Assembly (NCBI RefSeq): GCF_027853965.1
Contig: NZ_JAQGLB010000017.1
Span: 62,001-126,000, forward strand
DNA length: 64,000 nt
DNA from: Saccharopolyspora indica
GTDB lineage: Bacteria; Actinomycetota; Actinomycetes; Mycobacteriales; Pseudonocardiaceae
Reading direction: 5' to 3'
Position numbers and translations under genes: made by a program. Each line of letters begins with the position of its first letter. The first letter of the stretch is position 1. The notes below the pieces were generated by a model that saw nothing but the letters and a program-made list of their open reading frames with translations, made no database searches and was not told where the DNA came from. Shown one piece after another: positions 16,443-25,064 of this stretch.

Positions 16443-17278
16443 CCGCGCGGCTCGAAGTCGAGGGTCGCGTCGTCGTAGACGATCTCGGCCACCGGCACCG
16501 TCGAGGAGGTGTCCACCTCGACCTCGGAGTGCGCGCCGCAGCCGAACTCGACGCTGACCACCCGGCCGTCGCCCGGCGCGAACTCGTTGGCGCACACGCC
16601 GAAGGCGCCGCCCATCGAACCGGCCAGCTTCAGGAAGAAACCGCAGGTCCCGCAGGCCCCCGGGGCCGAGCGGGCGATATCGGCGCGCGGCCCGAAGTCA
16701 CCGCTGTGCCAGCGCTCCGCGGCCTCCAGCCGGCCCTCGCGGCTGAGCACGCGCTTGCGGCCCAGGCCGACTTCCTGCACGACGTCCTCGACCGCCGGGT
16801 CGTCGCTGGCCAGGTAGCCGGGCGCCAGCCGCACGTCGTCCGGGCCGGTCGGCAGCAGGTCGCCGGGGCCGAGGTCGCCCGGCTGCACCCGCTCGCTCCA
16901 CGGCACCCAGTCGGGTGCGGTCAGCGCCGTCGGGCCAGGCAGCAGCACGACCTCGCTGACGGTCACCGGTTCGCCCGGCCCGACGCTGGCGACGGTGACC
17001 GCCCAGCGCCAGCCGACGTAGCCCGGGTAGTTCGACTCGAAGAAGTGCGTCGCCGCGTGCGGACCCTCCGGCTCGACGCCGACGTGCGCCCCCACCGGGG
17101 CCGCGACCTCGGCGTCCAGGGTCAGCACGGGCGAGCCGATCGGGTCGTCCCCCGGCTTGGCCTCGTCCTCCGCCGCAGCTCGCGCGACGTCCTCCGCCGC
17201 GGCGAGCTCCGGGTTCAGGGGCTCCGGCTCGTACTGCCCGGCGTCCTCGAACGGGGCATCCGCGCCTGGGCTGGTCAT
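16439..17278 (-). CDS. DUF3027-domain protein
   Basis: 279 residues with the DUF3027 pattern: FESNYPGYVGWRWAVTVASVG, VSEVVLLPGPTALTAPDWVPWSERVQPGDLGPGDLLP, then a cysteine-bearing end CGTCGF, GVCANEFAPGDGRVVSVEFGCGAHSE that could bind zinc. The open frame continues to 17659, but that part overlaps the divergent lipoprotein gene, so an ATG at 17278 is used (17290 also possible). The stop overlaps the start of the sacsin-like gene. Function unknown. Confidence 0.83.
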   Translation of the reverse strand: MTSPGADAPFEDAGQYEPEPLNPELAAAEDVARAAAEDEAKPGDDPIGSPVLTLDAEVAAPVGAHVGVEPEGPHAATHFFESNYPGYVGWRWAVTVASVGPGEPVTVSEVVLLPGPTALTAPDWVPWSERVQPGDLGPGDLLPTGPDDVRLAPGYLASDDPAVEDVVQEVGLGRKRVLSREGRLEAAERWHSGDFGPRADIARSAPGACGTCGFFLKLAGSMGGAFGVCANEFAPGDGRVVSVEFGCGAHSEVEVDTSSTVPVAEIVYDDATLDFEPRG

Positions 17279-17356
17279 CGGAGCAGGCATAGGCGTCACA
17301 TGCTCGATTGTGCCGTACGCGGTCGCCGGTGCAGTCGCCCGTGTCAAGCTTTCGGG

Positions 17357-18193
17357 GTGCGACTGCTCCTGGCTCGACGTGTTCTCTGCGGCGTGGTGCT
17401 CACCTTCGGGGTGGTTGCGTGCGCGCCGGAAGTACCAGCGCAGCACAACGGCCAGCACGACGGCGAGCAGACCGATCAGGGCGTTGGGCACGCGGGAAGC
17501 CTGCCACACCTTCGAGCTGAGGTGATCCGCGTGCTCCCGCACGACCGCTCCTCGTTCACTCAGGGCCTGGAAATCGCTGGTGGCACCCTCTACGAAGGCA
17601 CCGGGATGAAGGGCGAATCGCTGATTCGCGCCACCGACCTCGCCACCGGCGAACTGCACCGCGAGGTCGAGCTCCCGGACGATCTCTTCGGTGAGGGCAT
17701 CACCATCACGGGTGACCGTATCTGGCAGCTCACCTGGCAGGAAGGGGTCGCGCTGGAGCGGGACCGGGAAACCCTGACCGAATTGCGCCGAGTGGAGTAC
17801 TCCGGCGAGGGCTGGGGCCTGTGCTCCGACGGCGCGCGCCTGGTGATGAGCGACGGCAGCGATCGGCTGACCTTCCGCGACCCGGTGACCTTCGAGCCGA
17901 CCGGCTCGGTGGACGTGCGGGCCGCCGGCGCGCCGGTCGAGGAGCTCAACGAGCTGGAGTGCGCCGGCGGCCAGGTGTGGGCGAACATCTGGGGCAGCGA
18001 GGAGATCGTGCGCATCGACCCGGCGACCGGGCAGGTGACGGCGGTGGTGGACGCCTCAGGCCTGCTGAGCCCGGAGCAGCGGCCGGGCACCGACGTGCTC
18101 AACGGCATCGCGGCCGTGCCGGGCACCGACGAGTTCCTGCTGACCGGGAAGTACTGGCCCGCTCTTTTCCGAGTTCGCTTCGTCCCGGCCTGA
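17357..18193 (+). CDS. Glutaminyl-peptide cyclotransferase-like lipoprotein
   Basis: 278 residues. A lipoprotein signal peptide (MRLLLARRVLCGVV start) has its lipobox at VVAC with Cys22. The mature part is a five-bladed propeller of the plant-type glutaminyl cyclotransferase family: VLPHDRSSFTQGLEI, LYEGTGMKGESLI, GITITGDRIWQLTW, ELECAGGQVWANIW and VLNGIAAVPGTDEFLLTGKYWP. The enzyme would cyclise N-terminal Gln of exported peptides. The GTG at 17357 is divergent from DUF3027 with a 78-bp gap. Confidence 0.88.
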   Translation: MRLLLARRVLCGVVLTFGVVACAPEVPAQHNGQHDGEQTDQGVGHAGSLPHLRAEVIRVLPHDRSSFTQGLEIAGGTLYEGTGMKGESLIRATDLATGELHREVELPDDLFGEGITITGDRIWQLTWQEGVALERDRETLTELRRVEYSGEGWGLCSDGARLVMSDGSDRLTFRDPVTFEPTGSVDVRAAGAPVEELNELECAGGQVWANIWGSEEIVRIDPATGQVTAVVDASGLLSPEQRPGTDVLNGIAAVPGTDEFLLTGKYWPALFRVRFVPA

Positions 18194-18214
18194 TCGTTAG
18201 TACGGTCCCTGTGC

Positions 18215-18964
18215 ATGGATGATCAACATGATTCCGTGCTGCCGCTGCACGTCCTCTGCGTGCTGGGTTCCGGGATGGACCTGGACAAGGTGGAGATGGC
18301 CGTCCGCGCGGTCGGCGGACCGTTCTTCGCGCTGGACCGCGACGAATCCGCCACCGAGCACGACCCCCGCATGCCCGACGCCTTCGAAGCGTGCCTGGCC
18401 GGTCTGACCTTCACCGACGCCGACTGGAACGCGGTGACCGAGCACGACTCGGTGGCGTACGTGCTGGCCAAGGGCGGCCCGGACGACGCGGCCCACATCT
18501 CCGAGCGGATGCTGGCGGTGACCTCGGAGCTCTTCGAGCGCTGGGGCGCGACGGCGATCAAGTCCGAGAGCAGCGGACTCGCGCACAGCCGCGACACCTG
18601 GCTGGCGCTGGCCGACTCCGCGGACGCCCCGCACGCGCTGCGGCAGGCGTGGGTCAAGCGGCCGATCCTCGACGACGACGTCCTCTACACCTGCGGCATG
18701 CACCTGCTGGGCGCGCCCGACGTGGAACTGCAGGTCGAAGGCCTGCACGACATGAACCGCCAGGGCGAGTGGGTGGAGCTCATCGACGGCCTGACCGGCT
18801 ACCTGCACACCGAGGCCCGCGCGGCGGAGATCCGCGACGGCGAGGGATTCCGCCTGGCCGAGGACGCGCCGCGCTGGCTGCTGAGCCAGCAGCCCTGCGA
18901 CCGCTACCCGGACGACGACATCTTCTTCAACCCCTACGGCTACTGGCGGCTCACCCCGGCCTGA
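18215..18964 (+). CDS. Uncharacterised cytosolic protein, possibly DUF4261-related
   Basis: 249 residues, acidic, with no signal peptide and no membrane segment. The body contains DADWNAVTEHDSVAYVLAKGG and ILDDDVLYTCGMHLLGAPDVELQ; the latter recalls DUF4261 proteins, but the match is weak. It begins 22 bp after the cyclotransferase-like gene on the same strand, so it may be cotranscribed. A good terminator follows at 19039. No function is proposed. Confidence 0.65.
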   Translation: MDDQHDSVLPLHVLCVLGSGMDLDKVEMAVRAVGGPFFALDRDESATEHDPRMPDAFEACLAGLTFTDADWNAVTEHDSVAYVLAKGGPDDAAHISERMLAVTSELFERWGATAIKSESSGLAHSRDTWLALADSADAPHALRQAWVKRPILDDDVLYTCGMHLLGAPDVELQVEGLHDMNRQGEWVELIDGLTGYLHTEARAAEIRDGEGFRLAEDAPRWLLSQQPCDRYPDDDIFFNPYGYWRLTPA

Positions 18965-19038
18965 CGGCCGGGTCTTGATCACCCCGTCGGTGGAGATCTT
19001 GGTCGTGACGGTCGCTGGATCGGGTTAACGGTGTATCT

Positions 19039-19061
19039 GAGGGGCCGGTTCGCCCCTCTTT
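19039..19061 (+). terminator. Rho-independent terminator
   Basis: GAGGGGC-CGGTTC-GCCCCTC stem-loop followed by TTTA, 75 nt after the gene ending at 18964. Confidence 0.8.
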
Positions 19062-19122
19062 ATCCGTGAGGCCGGTGGAAAAGCGGCGGAGTCCGATGGA
19101 GACGGGAGCGGGGTGAGGCAGG

Positions 19123-20940
19123 ATGAAAAGCATGGGTTTGCGACGCCATGACCAGCGCTCGGACTCCCCGCGCGCAGGCTGGGGCGCCGGGCACCGCGGC
19201 AAGCGCGGCTCCTACGCCGACGGCGGAGGCGCTGCGCGCTGGGGCGCGCCCGCGGAGGGAACGGAGCGGGAGGACGCCGAGCGCGAGCGCGCGGAGCGCG
19301 GTGAGCGTCGGCGGAGCGAGGGTGCGGAGCGCGGAGCGCGAAGCGGGCGGGAACGCGCGGAGCGCGGTGAGCGCAGGCGGAGCGAGGACGGCGAGCACGC
19401 GGAGCGGGCGGAGCACCGGTTCGAGGCGGGCAGCGCGGAGCGCCCCGGTAGGGGCGCGAGGCGGTATCCGTGGGAGGAGGACCCGGACTACGAGCAGCCG
19501 CGCAGCCGGTCTCGGCGGCTTCCTCCGCTGCCCGAGGACCACTCGTCTCAGGAGCACGACGAGGAGCCCGAGGTCGAGAGGCCTCGCGGAACCGCGCCGC
19601 CGAAGAAGCTCACGGTCACTCGTGTCGCCGCTTGGCGGAGCCGGGACCTGACGCACCGCGCGATGCGGATGTTCTTCTCGCTCGCGCACGCCGATGGCGC
19701 CGACCGGTCCGGGCTCGCGAAGTTCACCTACGCCGTGATGGGCAACTACGCGGTGGACGCCGCGATGGCGGTCGCGCTGGCCAACACGCTGTTCTTCTCC
19801 GCCGCGACCGGGGAGAGCAAGGACAAGGTCGCGCTCTACCTGCTGATCACGGTCGCGCCGTTCGCGGTGATCGCGCCGGTCATCGGGCCCGCGCTGGACC
19901 GGTTGCAGCAGGGGCGCCGGTACGCGCTGGCCGCTTCCTTCGCGGTGCGGGTGCTGCTCGCCGCCGTCATGGCGTTGAACTTCGACAGCTGGCTGCTGTA
20001 CCCGGCCGCGCTGGGCTGCATGGTGCTGTCGAAGTCCTTCGGCGTGCTGAAGGCGGCGATGACGCCGCGCGTGCTGCCTTCGCAGATCACGCTGACCAAG
20101 GCCAACTCCCGGTTGACCGCGTTCGGCATGGCGGCGGGCGGCATCTTCGGCGCGATCGCGTCGGGCTTCGCCTACCTGCTCGGTTCCGAGGGCGCGCTGT
20201 GGTTCATGGCCGCGATGGCCGCCGGTGGCGTGTGGCTGTGCCTGCGGATGCCGGGCTGGGTGGAGAGCACCGAGGGCGAGGTGCCCGCGTCGATCAGCGG
20301 CGGCCCGCAGCCGAAGAAGGTGCCGCTGAGCGGGCACGTCGTGGTCGCGTTGTGGGGCAACGGCGGCATCCGGGTGCTGACCGGGTTCCTGACCCTGTTC
20401 GCCGCGTTCGTGATCAAGCAGGGCACCCAGCACGAGCCGTTCATGCAGCTGGTGCAGCTCGGGATGGTCGGCGGCGCGGCCGGGATCGGAAGCTTCCTCG
20501 GCAACGCGCTGGGCTCGAAGATGCACTTCGGCAAGCCGGACCGGGTGATCATCGCCTGCCTGGGCAGCGCGCTGGCGGTGGCCGTCTGCGCCGCGGTGCT
20601 GGCCGGGCTGCCGCTGGCCGTGGTCGTCGGCCTGATCGCGGCGACGGCGAGCGCGCTGGCCAAGGTCTGCCTCGACGCGGTGATCCAGCACGACATGCCG
20701 GAGGAGTCGCGGGCCTCGGCGTTCGGCAAGTCGGAGACGATCTTGCAGCTCAGCTGGGTCTTCGGCGGTGCGCTGGGCGTACTGCTGCCACCCGTCTACT
20801 GGATCGGCTTCACCGTGGTGGCCGCGCTGCTCGCGCTCCTGCTGGCGCAGACGATCACCGCAGGCCGAGGCGGCACCCTGGTGCCCCAGCTGAGACGGAA
20901 GGCGGCACCAGCCGCCGAGCGGGCAGCGGCCAGGTCGTAA
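19123..20940 (+). CDS. MFS transporter with long charged N-terminal extension
   Basis: 605 residues. Residues 1 to about 165 are hydrophilic and low-complexity, with repeated ERAERGERRRSE-like units (about 50-95), then a Pro/acidic stretch; helices begin near residue 205 and about twelve follow, with LDRLQQGRRYAL as the helix 2-3 loop. The GTGAGGCAGG ahead of the ATG at 19123 supports the long start. The membrane part resembles uncharacterised actinobacterial MFS proteins; the substrate is unknown. The extension is presumably cytosolic. Confidence 0.82.
   Translation: MKSMGLRRHDQRSDSPRAGWGAGHRGKRGSYADGGGAARWGAPAEGTEREDAERERAERGERRRSEGAERGARSGRERAERGERRRSEDGEHAERAEHRFEAGSAERPGRGARRYPWEEDPDYEQPRSRSRRLPPLPEDHSSQEHDEEPEVERPRGTAPPKKLTVTRVAAWRSRDLTHRAMRMFFSLAHADGADRSGLAKFTYAVMGNYAVDAAMAVALANTLFFSAATGESKDKVALYLLITVAPFAVIAPVIGPALDRLQQGRRYALAASFAVRVLLAAVMALNFDSWLLYPAALGCMVLSKSFGVLKAAMTPRVLPSQITLTKANSRLTAFGMAAGGIFGAIASGFAYLLGSEGALWFMAAMAAGGVWLCLRMPGWVESTEGEVPASISGGPQPKKVPLSGHVVVALWGNGGIRVLTGFLTLFAAFVIKQGTQHEPFMQLVQLGMVGGAAGIGSFLGNALGSKMHFGKPDRVIIACLGSALAVAVCAAVLAGLPLAVVVGLIAATASALAKVCLDAVIQHDMPEESRASAFGKSETILQLSWVFGGALGVLLPPVYWIGFTVVAALLALLLAQTITAGRGGTLVPQLRRKAAPAAERAAARS
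19266..19440 (+). repeat. Imperfect GC-rich repeats inside the MFS gene
   Basis: Recurring GCGGAGCGCGGTGAGCG-type units (near 19291 and 19357) encode the ERAERGERRRSE repeats. They are in frame, so unit number can change without breaking the gene. Confidence 0.6.
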
Positions 20941-21004
20941 CGCGGCCCGGCGCGCGACACCGAGCACCCGGCACGGGTGGAGCAAGGTTTCCCCTGTTCA
21001 GTGG

Positions 21005-21048
21005 CCGTGAGTGTTTTGGGGTGCCAGAACACCCCAAAACACTCACGG
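21005..21048. repeat. Family B palindromic repeat, copy 2
   Basis: Perfect arms CCGTGAGTGTTTTGGGGTG / CACCCCAAAACACTCACGG in essence, centre GTGCCAGAAC. It lies 65 bp after the MFS stop, in the gap before the DUF2771 gene. Confidence 0.85.
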
Positions 21049-21111
21049 GAGCGAGTGCCACCTGCGCTGCCACGCACGATGGCTCCGAGAACGGGCTTGT
21101 AGGCTCGAACC

Positions 21112-21588
21112 GTGCATCGTGGACTGAAGCCGCTGCTGGCGGTGGCGGGCGTGGCGCTCGTCGCCGGCTGTGCCGCGCCGAGCGAACCGCAGGTCACCTT
21201 CTACTCCCACGGGAGGTCGGTGGAGGTCGCGCCCGCGCAGTACTGCGACCCGACCGGGGAGACCTGCGCGACTTCGCCGGACGCGGTCGGCGACCTGCGG
21301 GTTCCGGAGCGCGCTCCGCTGCAGATCTCGGTGCCCGGCAAGGTCTCCGAAACGCCGTGGCAGGTGGTGTTCCTCTACCGCGGGACCAACGGCGAGGAGC
21401 TGGACGGCCGCAGCCCGGTCTTCGCCCCGGACGAGCGGCACGCCTACACGCTCCAGCTGCCGCCGGACGGCACGCGCCTGGAGCACGTCGAGGTCCAGCA
21501 GTTCTCGGCGGTGCTGACCGAGGGCGTCGACGGCGGGGTGGACTTCGGCATCGGCGGCACCTGGGTGCTCAACATCCAGCAGCAGTGA
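21112..21588 (+). CDS. DUF2771-family lipoprotein
   Basis: 158 residues. The signal peptide ends in LVAGC with Cys20 lipidated. The mature part follows the DUF2771 pattern: VTFYSHGRSVEVAPAQYCDP, LQISVPGKVSETPWQVVFLYRG, ERHAYTLQLPPDGTRLEHVEVQQF, and a terminal TWVLNIQQQ. A GTG at 21112 is the start. Surface-located; function unknown. It is convergent with the NarL-type regulator, only 7 bp apart. Confidence 0.87.
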   Translation: MHRGLKPLLAVAGVALVAGCAAPSEPQVTFYSHGRSVEVAPAQYCDPTGETCATSPDAVGDLRVPERAPLQISVPGKVSETPWQVVFLYRGTNGEELDGRSPVFAPDERHAYTLQLPPDGTRLEHVEVQQFSAVLTEGVDGGVDFGIGGTWVLNIQQQ

Positions 21589-21595
21589 TCGCGGC

Positions 21596-22249
21596 TCAGT
21601 CCCCGACCAAGCCCGCCTCGTAAGCGGTGATCGCGGCCTGGACGCGGTTGTTCGCGCCCAGGCGCTGCAAGATCGCCCTGACGTGCGCTTTGACCGTGCC
21701 CTCGGCCAGGAACAGCCGCCCCGCGATGTCCTGGTTCGACAACCCGGAGCCGACCAGCCCCAGCACCTCGCGCTCGCGCGGCGTCAGCGCCGCCACCCGT
21801 TCCCGGGCGGCGGAGCGCCGGGACAGCGCACCGCCGTTGACCTCCGCGATCACCCGGTGCGCGATCCGCGGTGACAGGTACGCCGCGCCGTCGGCGACCG
21901 CGCGGACACCGATGATCAGCTCACGCGGGTCGGCGGCTTTGAGGAGGAATCCGCGGGCGCCGTCGCCGAGCGCCCGCGCGACGAACTCGTCCTCGTCGAA
22001 GGTCGTGAGCACCACGACCGCCACCTCCGGCTGCACCCGCGCCAGCTCCGCGGCGGCGGCCAAGCCGTCGAGCACCGGCATCCGGATGTCCAGCAGCGCC
22101 ACGTCCGGCTGGTGCCGGGCGGCCAGCTCGACGGCCTGACGCCCGTCCGCCGCCTCGGCGACCACCTCGATCTCCGGGTCGGTGGCCAGGATCGAGCGGA
22201 CACCGGCGCGGATCATCGCCTCATCGTCGGCCAGCAGCACGCGAATCAC
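21596..22249 (-). CDS. NarL/FixJ-type response regulator
   Basis: 217 residues: a receiver domain (1-120) with the phosphorylation Asp54 in LLDIRMPVLDG, acidic pocket ADDE, and a LuxR-type helix-turn-helix (about 150-210, LTPREREVLGLVGSGLSNQDIAGRLFLAEGTVKAHV). It is downstream of a HisKA_3 sensor kinase on the same strand, separated by 169 bp holding a 35-bp duplication. The GTG start at 22249 abuts that duplication. Targets unknown; the serine hydrolase upstream of the kinase is a candidate. Confidence 0.95.
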   Translation of the reverse strand: MIRVLLADDEAMIRAGVRSILATDPEIEVVAEAADGRQAVELAARHQPDVALLDIRMPVLDGLAAAAELARVQPEVAVVVLTTFDEDEFVARALGDGARGFLLKAADPRELIIGVRAVADGAAYLSPRIAHRVIAEVNGGALSRRSAARERVAALTPREREVLGLVGSGLSNQDIAGRLFLAEGTVKAHVRAILQRLGANNRVQAAITAYEAGLVGD

Positions 22250-22250
22250 A

Positions 22251-22320
22251 GTTCCGCCTCTCCGCGATTCACACTGGTGGTCGCTGTTCCGCCTCTCCGC
22301 GATTCACACAGGTGGTCGCG
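22251..22320. repeat. 35-bp tandem direct repeat ahead of the response regulator
   Basis: Two adjacent units (22251-22285 and 22286-22320) differ at two positions. On the minus strand each carries GGAGAGGCGGAAC plus a GTGTGAATCGC stretch that resembles the regulator's own start (GTGATTCGC), so the ribosome-binding region appears duplicated. Confidence 0.8.
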
Positions 22321-22418
22321 TTCGGCGTTCGCCTCGCGTTTCGAGGTTTCTCGTGGCTGAGTTGCGTCACGGTCCCCTGAGGTGCGGTTGAGGTGTGCTG
22401 CGGTTGGCACGAAGTCGC

Positions 22419-23435
22419 TCACAACTCCTCCTCCATCGGCGGACGCGCTGATTCTGCCGGACAGGGCAGTCGCGCGGTCACCGTGAACCCCTCCCCCCGC
22501 TCCGCGCGGAACGTGCCGCCGAGCAGCCCGACTCGTTCGGCCAGTGCCAAGAGCCCGCTGCCGTTCCCGGAGACCATCGGTGCGGCGTCGACGGCGGTGT
22601 TGTGCACGACGACCACCAGCTCTTCCGGCTCGCGGTCGATCCGGACCACGACCTGGGCACCTCGCGCGTACCTGGCGGCGTTGGTCAGCGCTTCCTGCAC
22701 CACGCGGTACGCCGCGCGATCCACTGTGGACGGAACGTCGAGCGGTTCGCCGCAGCGGTGCAGCGCCACGTCCATTCCCGCGCCGCGGGCCCGGTCGACC
22801 AGCGCCTCCACCGGTTCGTCCGGCGGGGACAGGGTTTCCGAGGTCTTCTCCCGCAGCATCCCGATCGTCTGCCGCAGGCGGTCGGTGGCCTGCACCGCGG
22901 TCGCCCGCAGCTCAGCTGCCGCCTGCCGGTTCGCCTCGGTCGTATCGGCGGCGAGCTCCAGCGATCCGGCGCGCAGGGCGATCAGCGCCAGGTCGTTGCC
23001 CAGCGAGTCGTGCATGTCCGAGGCGATCCGGGCGCGCTCGCGCAGCCGGGCGCGCTCGGCGACGAACTCCTGCTCCCGCTCCATCTGCGCGACGCGCTTG
23101 CGGCCGGACTCGATCAGCTCGGCCTGCTGGCGGCGGAACCGCCCGGCCAGCCACGGCAATCCCACGAACACCGCGAGCAGCACCAAGGTGCCGATCCCGC
23201 GTCCGGCGTAGATCGCCAGATCGACCACGCCCGGCACCGCGGCCAGCGCGAACACGGCCCAGCCGTGCCGCACCGGGAGGTGCCGGCCGTGCAGGTATCC
23301 CGCCACGGCCAGCACCACGAACACCACCTGCCGCCACAGCGGAACCACGTCGAGGTCGAACGAGTTGGCCACGCACGCCCCGACGATGATCAGCAGTACC
23401 GCTGCGTTCCTCACCAGGCCGACCTTAGAGCGCAT
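22419..23435 (-). CDS. Sensor histidine kinase (HisKA_3 type)
   Basis: 338 residues with four N-terminal membrane helices (to about residue 97), a coiled linker, a HisKA_3 dimerisation helix with phospho-acceptor His142 in RIASDMHDSLGNDLALI, and a HATPase domain with N-box VVQEALTNAARYA and GSGLLALAERV. The short external loops suggest sensing within the membrane. The ATG at 23435 overlaps the serine hydrolase gene by 11 bp. It would phosphorylate the regulator at 21596-22249. Confidence 0.94.
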   Translation of the reverse strand: MRSKVGLVRNAAVLLIIVGACVANSFDLDVVPLWRQVVFVVLAVAGYLHGRHLPVRHGWAVFALAAVPGVVDLAIYAGRGIGTLVLLAVFVGLPWLAGRFRRQQAELIESGRKRVAQMEREQEFVAERARLRERARIASDMHDSLGNDLALIALRAGSLELAADTTEANRQAAAELRATAVQATDRLRQTIGMLREKTSETLSPPDEPVEALVDRARGAGMDVALHRCGEPLDVPSTVDRAAYRVVQEALTNAARYARGAQVVVRIDREPEELVVVVHNTAVDAAPMVSGNGSGLLALAERVGLLGGTFRAERGEGFTVTARLPCPAESARPPMEEEL

Positions 23436-24843
23436 CTGCGACTCGCCCCGCAGAACGCAGCCGCACCAACCGGAACACCACCGTGCTCACCCCGGCCAGC
23501 GCGGCGATCAGCAGCGTGACGGTCAGCGGCAGCGGGAAGTACGTCATCTGGGCCCAGGTGACGGTGCGGCCGTTGCTGATGAACGAGACCAGGTCCGGGT
23601 AGGCGGCGAAGACGGCGAGCGGGATCAGCAACGGCACCAGCCGCAGGCCGATCCGCCACCCCGAACGCCCGGCGCGCTTGGCCGCCCACCGGCGGGAGCG
23701 CACCGCGCCGAGCACGCCCAACCCGACGGCCACCAGCGAGATCGCGCCCAGCACCAGCTCGTTCTGCTGCCTGCCGTTGCTCAGCTCGGGAGGCGTCTTC
23801 CCCTCGCTCAGCGCGACCAGGCCCATGAGGATGTCGTAGCTGCTCTCGTGCAGGGAGGCGCCGTTGGTCATCACGGCGAAGCCGTAGCCGGTCTCCGGCA
23901 CGATCGCCTGCATCGCGTTGTAGGTGAACAGGTTCCCCGCGTGCATCAGCATCTCCGGGCCGCCCTCGGGCCGCTCGACTCCCCAGCCCATGCCGTAGTC
24001 GTCCACCGCCGACGGGCTGTGCATGAGCCGGAGGCCGTCCGGGCTGACGAGCTGCTGACCTGCGCCGTTCTGCGAGACCAGCCACTTGCCCATGTCCGCG
24101 GCGGTGGTGATGACCCCGCCGCCACCGCTGTCGTCGTGGAACCCGGGCATCTCGGCACGGGGGATCCACGCGCCGAACAGCGAGACGTAGCCGTCCGCCG
24201 GGCGCACCTCGTCGACGCGGGTCGCGCTGGTGCGCATCCCGAGCGGGCCGAACACGTGCTCGCGGAGGTAGTCGCCGAACGACTGCCCGCTGGCGACCTC
24301 GACGAGCCGGGCCGCGAGGTCGTAGTTGACGTTGCAGTACTCCCAGTGCGTCCCCGGGTCGGCAGCGAGCGAGCCGGTGCCCAGGCGGGCCGTGTAGTCG
24401 GCCAGCGAACCGGCCTCTTCCAGCGCGTCGATGTCGATGGTGGTGTCGGAGAACCCGGAGGTCTGGTTCAGCAGCTGCCGGACGGTGACCCGCGCCGCGC
24501 GCGGATCGGCCATCGAGAAGCCCGGCAGCTGCTCGGCGACCGGCCGGTCCAGCGCGATGCGGCCGGAGTCCACCAGCGTCATCACCGCCATCGCGGTGAA
24601 CGACTTGCTGACCGAGGCCACCCGCATCGGCGTGTCCGCGGTCATCGGGCGGCCGTCGGAGTCGTGGCCGTAGCCGGCGGCGTGCACCACCTGGTCGCCC
24701 TTGGTCACCACGACCGAGAAGCCCGGCAACCCGGTGGCCTCCAGCGCGCTGGACAGGTAGTCGTCGATGGCCGGGGCGGCTTGCGCGGACGGCGTCGCGG
24801 CCAGCCCGATGGCCGCCGCCAGTGCGATGATCATGGCTTTCAC
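23425..24843 (-). CDS. Beta-lactamase-family serine hydrolase with C-terminal membrane helices
   Basis: 472 residues. A signal peptide ends near AQA-AP, the class C beta-lactamase/D-aminopeptidase fold follows with the SVSK nucleophile motif (Ser77, Lys80), the YCN motif in WEYCNVNYDL and a late HAGN box. The last about 120 residues hold roughly four hydrophobic segments. So the catalytic domain is outside and anchored. A GTG at 24843 is used; the reading frame extends to 25032 through a repeat. It is cotranscribed with the kinase. The substrate could be peptidoglycan-like; unknown. Confidence 0.85.
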   Translation of the reverse strand: MKAMIIALAAAIGLAATPSAQAAPAIDDYLSSALEATGLPGFSVVVTKGDQVVHAAGYGHDSDGRPMTADTPMRVASVSKSFTAMAVMTLVDSGRIALDRPVAEQLPGFSMADPRAARVTVRQLLNQTSGFSDTTIDIDALEEAGSLADYTARLGTGSLAADPGTHWEYCNVNYDLAARLVEVASGQSFGDYLREHVFGPLGMRTSATRVDEVRPADGYVSLFGAWIPRAEMPGFHDDSGGGGVITTAADMGKWLVSQNGAGQQLVSPDGLRLMHSPSAVDDYGMGWGVERPEGGPEMLMHAGNLFTYNAMQAIVPETGYGFAVMTNGASLHESSYDILMGLVALSEGKTPPELSNGRQQNELVLGAISLVAVGLGVLGAVRSRRWAAKRAGRSGWRIGLRLVPLLIPLAVFAAYPDLVSFISNGRTVTWAQMTYFPLPLTVTLLIAALAGVSTVVFRLVRLRSAGRVADAL

Positions 24844-24959
24844 GACTGGAAACGCTATGGATCCCAGCACCGTCGGCGGATCGACCGACCGGCCACGACC
24901 ACCCCTGCCGAAAGGCATAGAGAGCCGGGCGCACCACGCGGTCCGCCACCAGGGGTCGA

Positions 24960-25008
24960 GGTGAAGGGCACCTTTCACCAAGTAAGCCGGCGAAAGGTGC
25001 CCTTCACC
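24960..25008. repeat. Family A palindromic repeat, copy 3
   Basis: GGTGAAGGGCACCTTTC arm and its complement, centre ACCAAGTAAGCCGG. It is in the gap between the cold-shock gene stop and the serine hydrolase start, both on the minus strand. Confidence 0.85.
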
Positions 25009-25064
25009 TCGAAAACGAAAAGCCGGGCGCACCGCGTGGTCCGCCCGGCCTCAGGTGGTGCTCG

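Noticed and set aside
14136..16478. 780-codon open frame antisense to the sacsin-like gene
   Set aside because: The translation is a low-complexity mix of Arg/Gln/Val/Gly without domains, as expected for the antisense frame of GC-rich DNA; the opposite strand has a clear GHKL ATPase.
17279..17659. N-terminal extension of the DUF3027 gene
   Set aside because: It would fully overlap the start of the divergent lipoprotein with a convincing signal peptide, and it has no match to the DUF3027 family.
24960..25008. Family A hairpins as ordinary rho-independent terminators
   Set aside because: None has a T tract, their arms are the same at six unrelated loci, and some lie upstream of genes. A terminator role is possible but does not explain the sequence identity.
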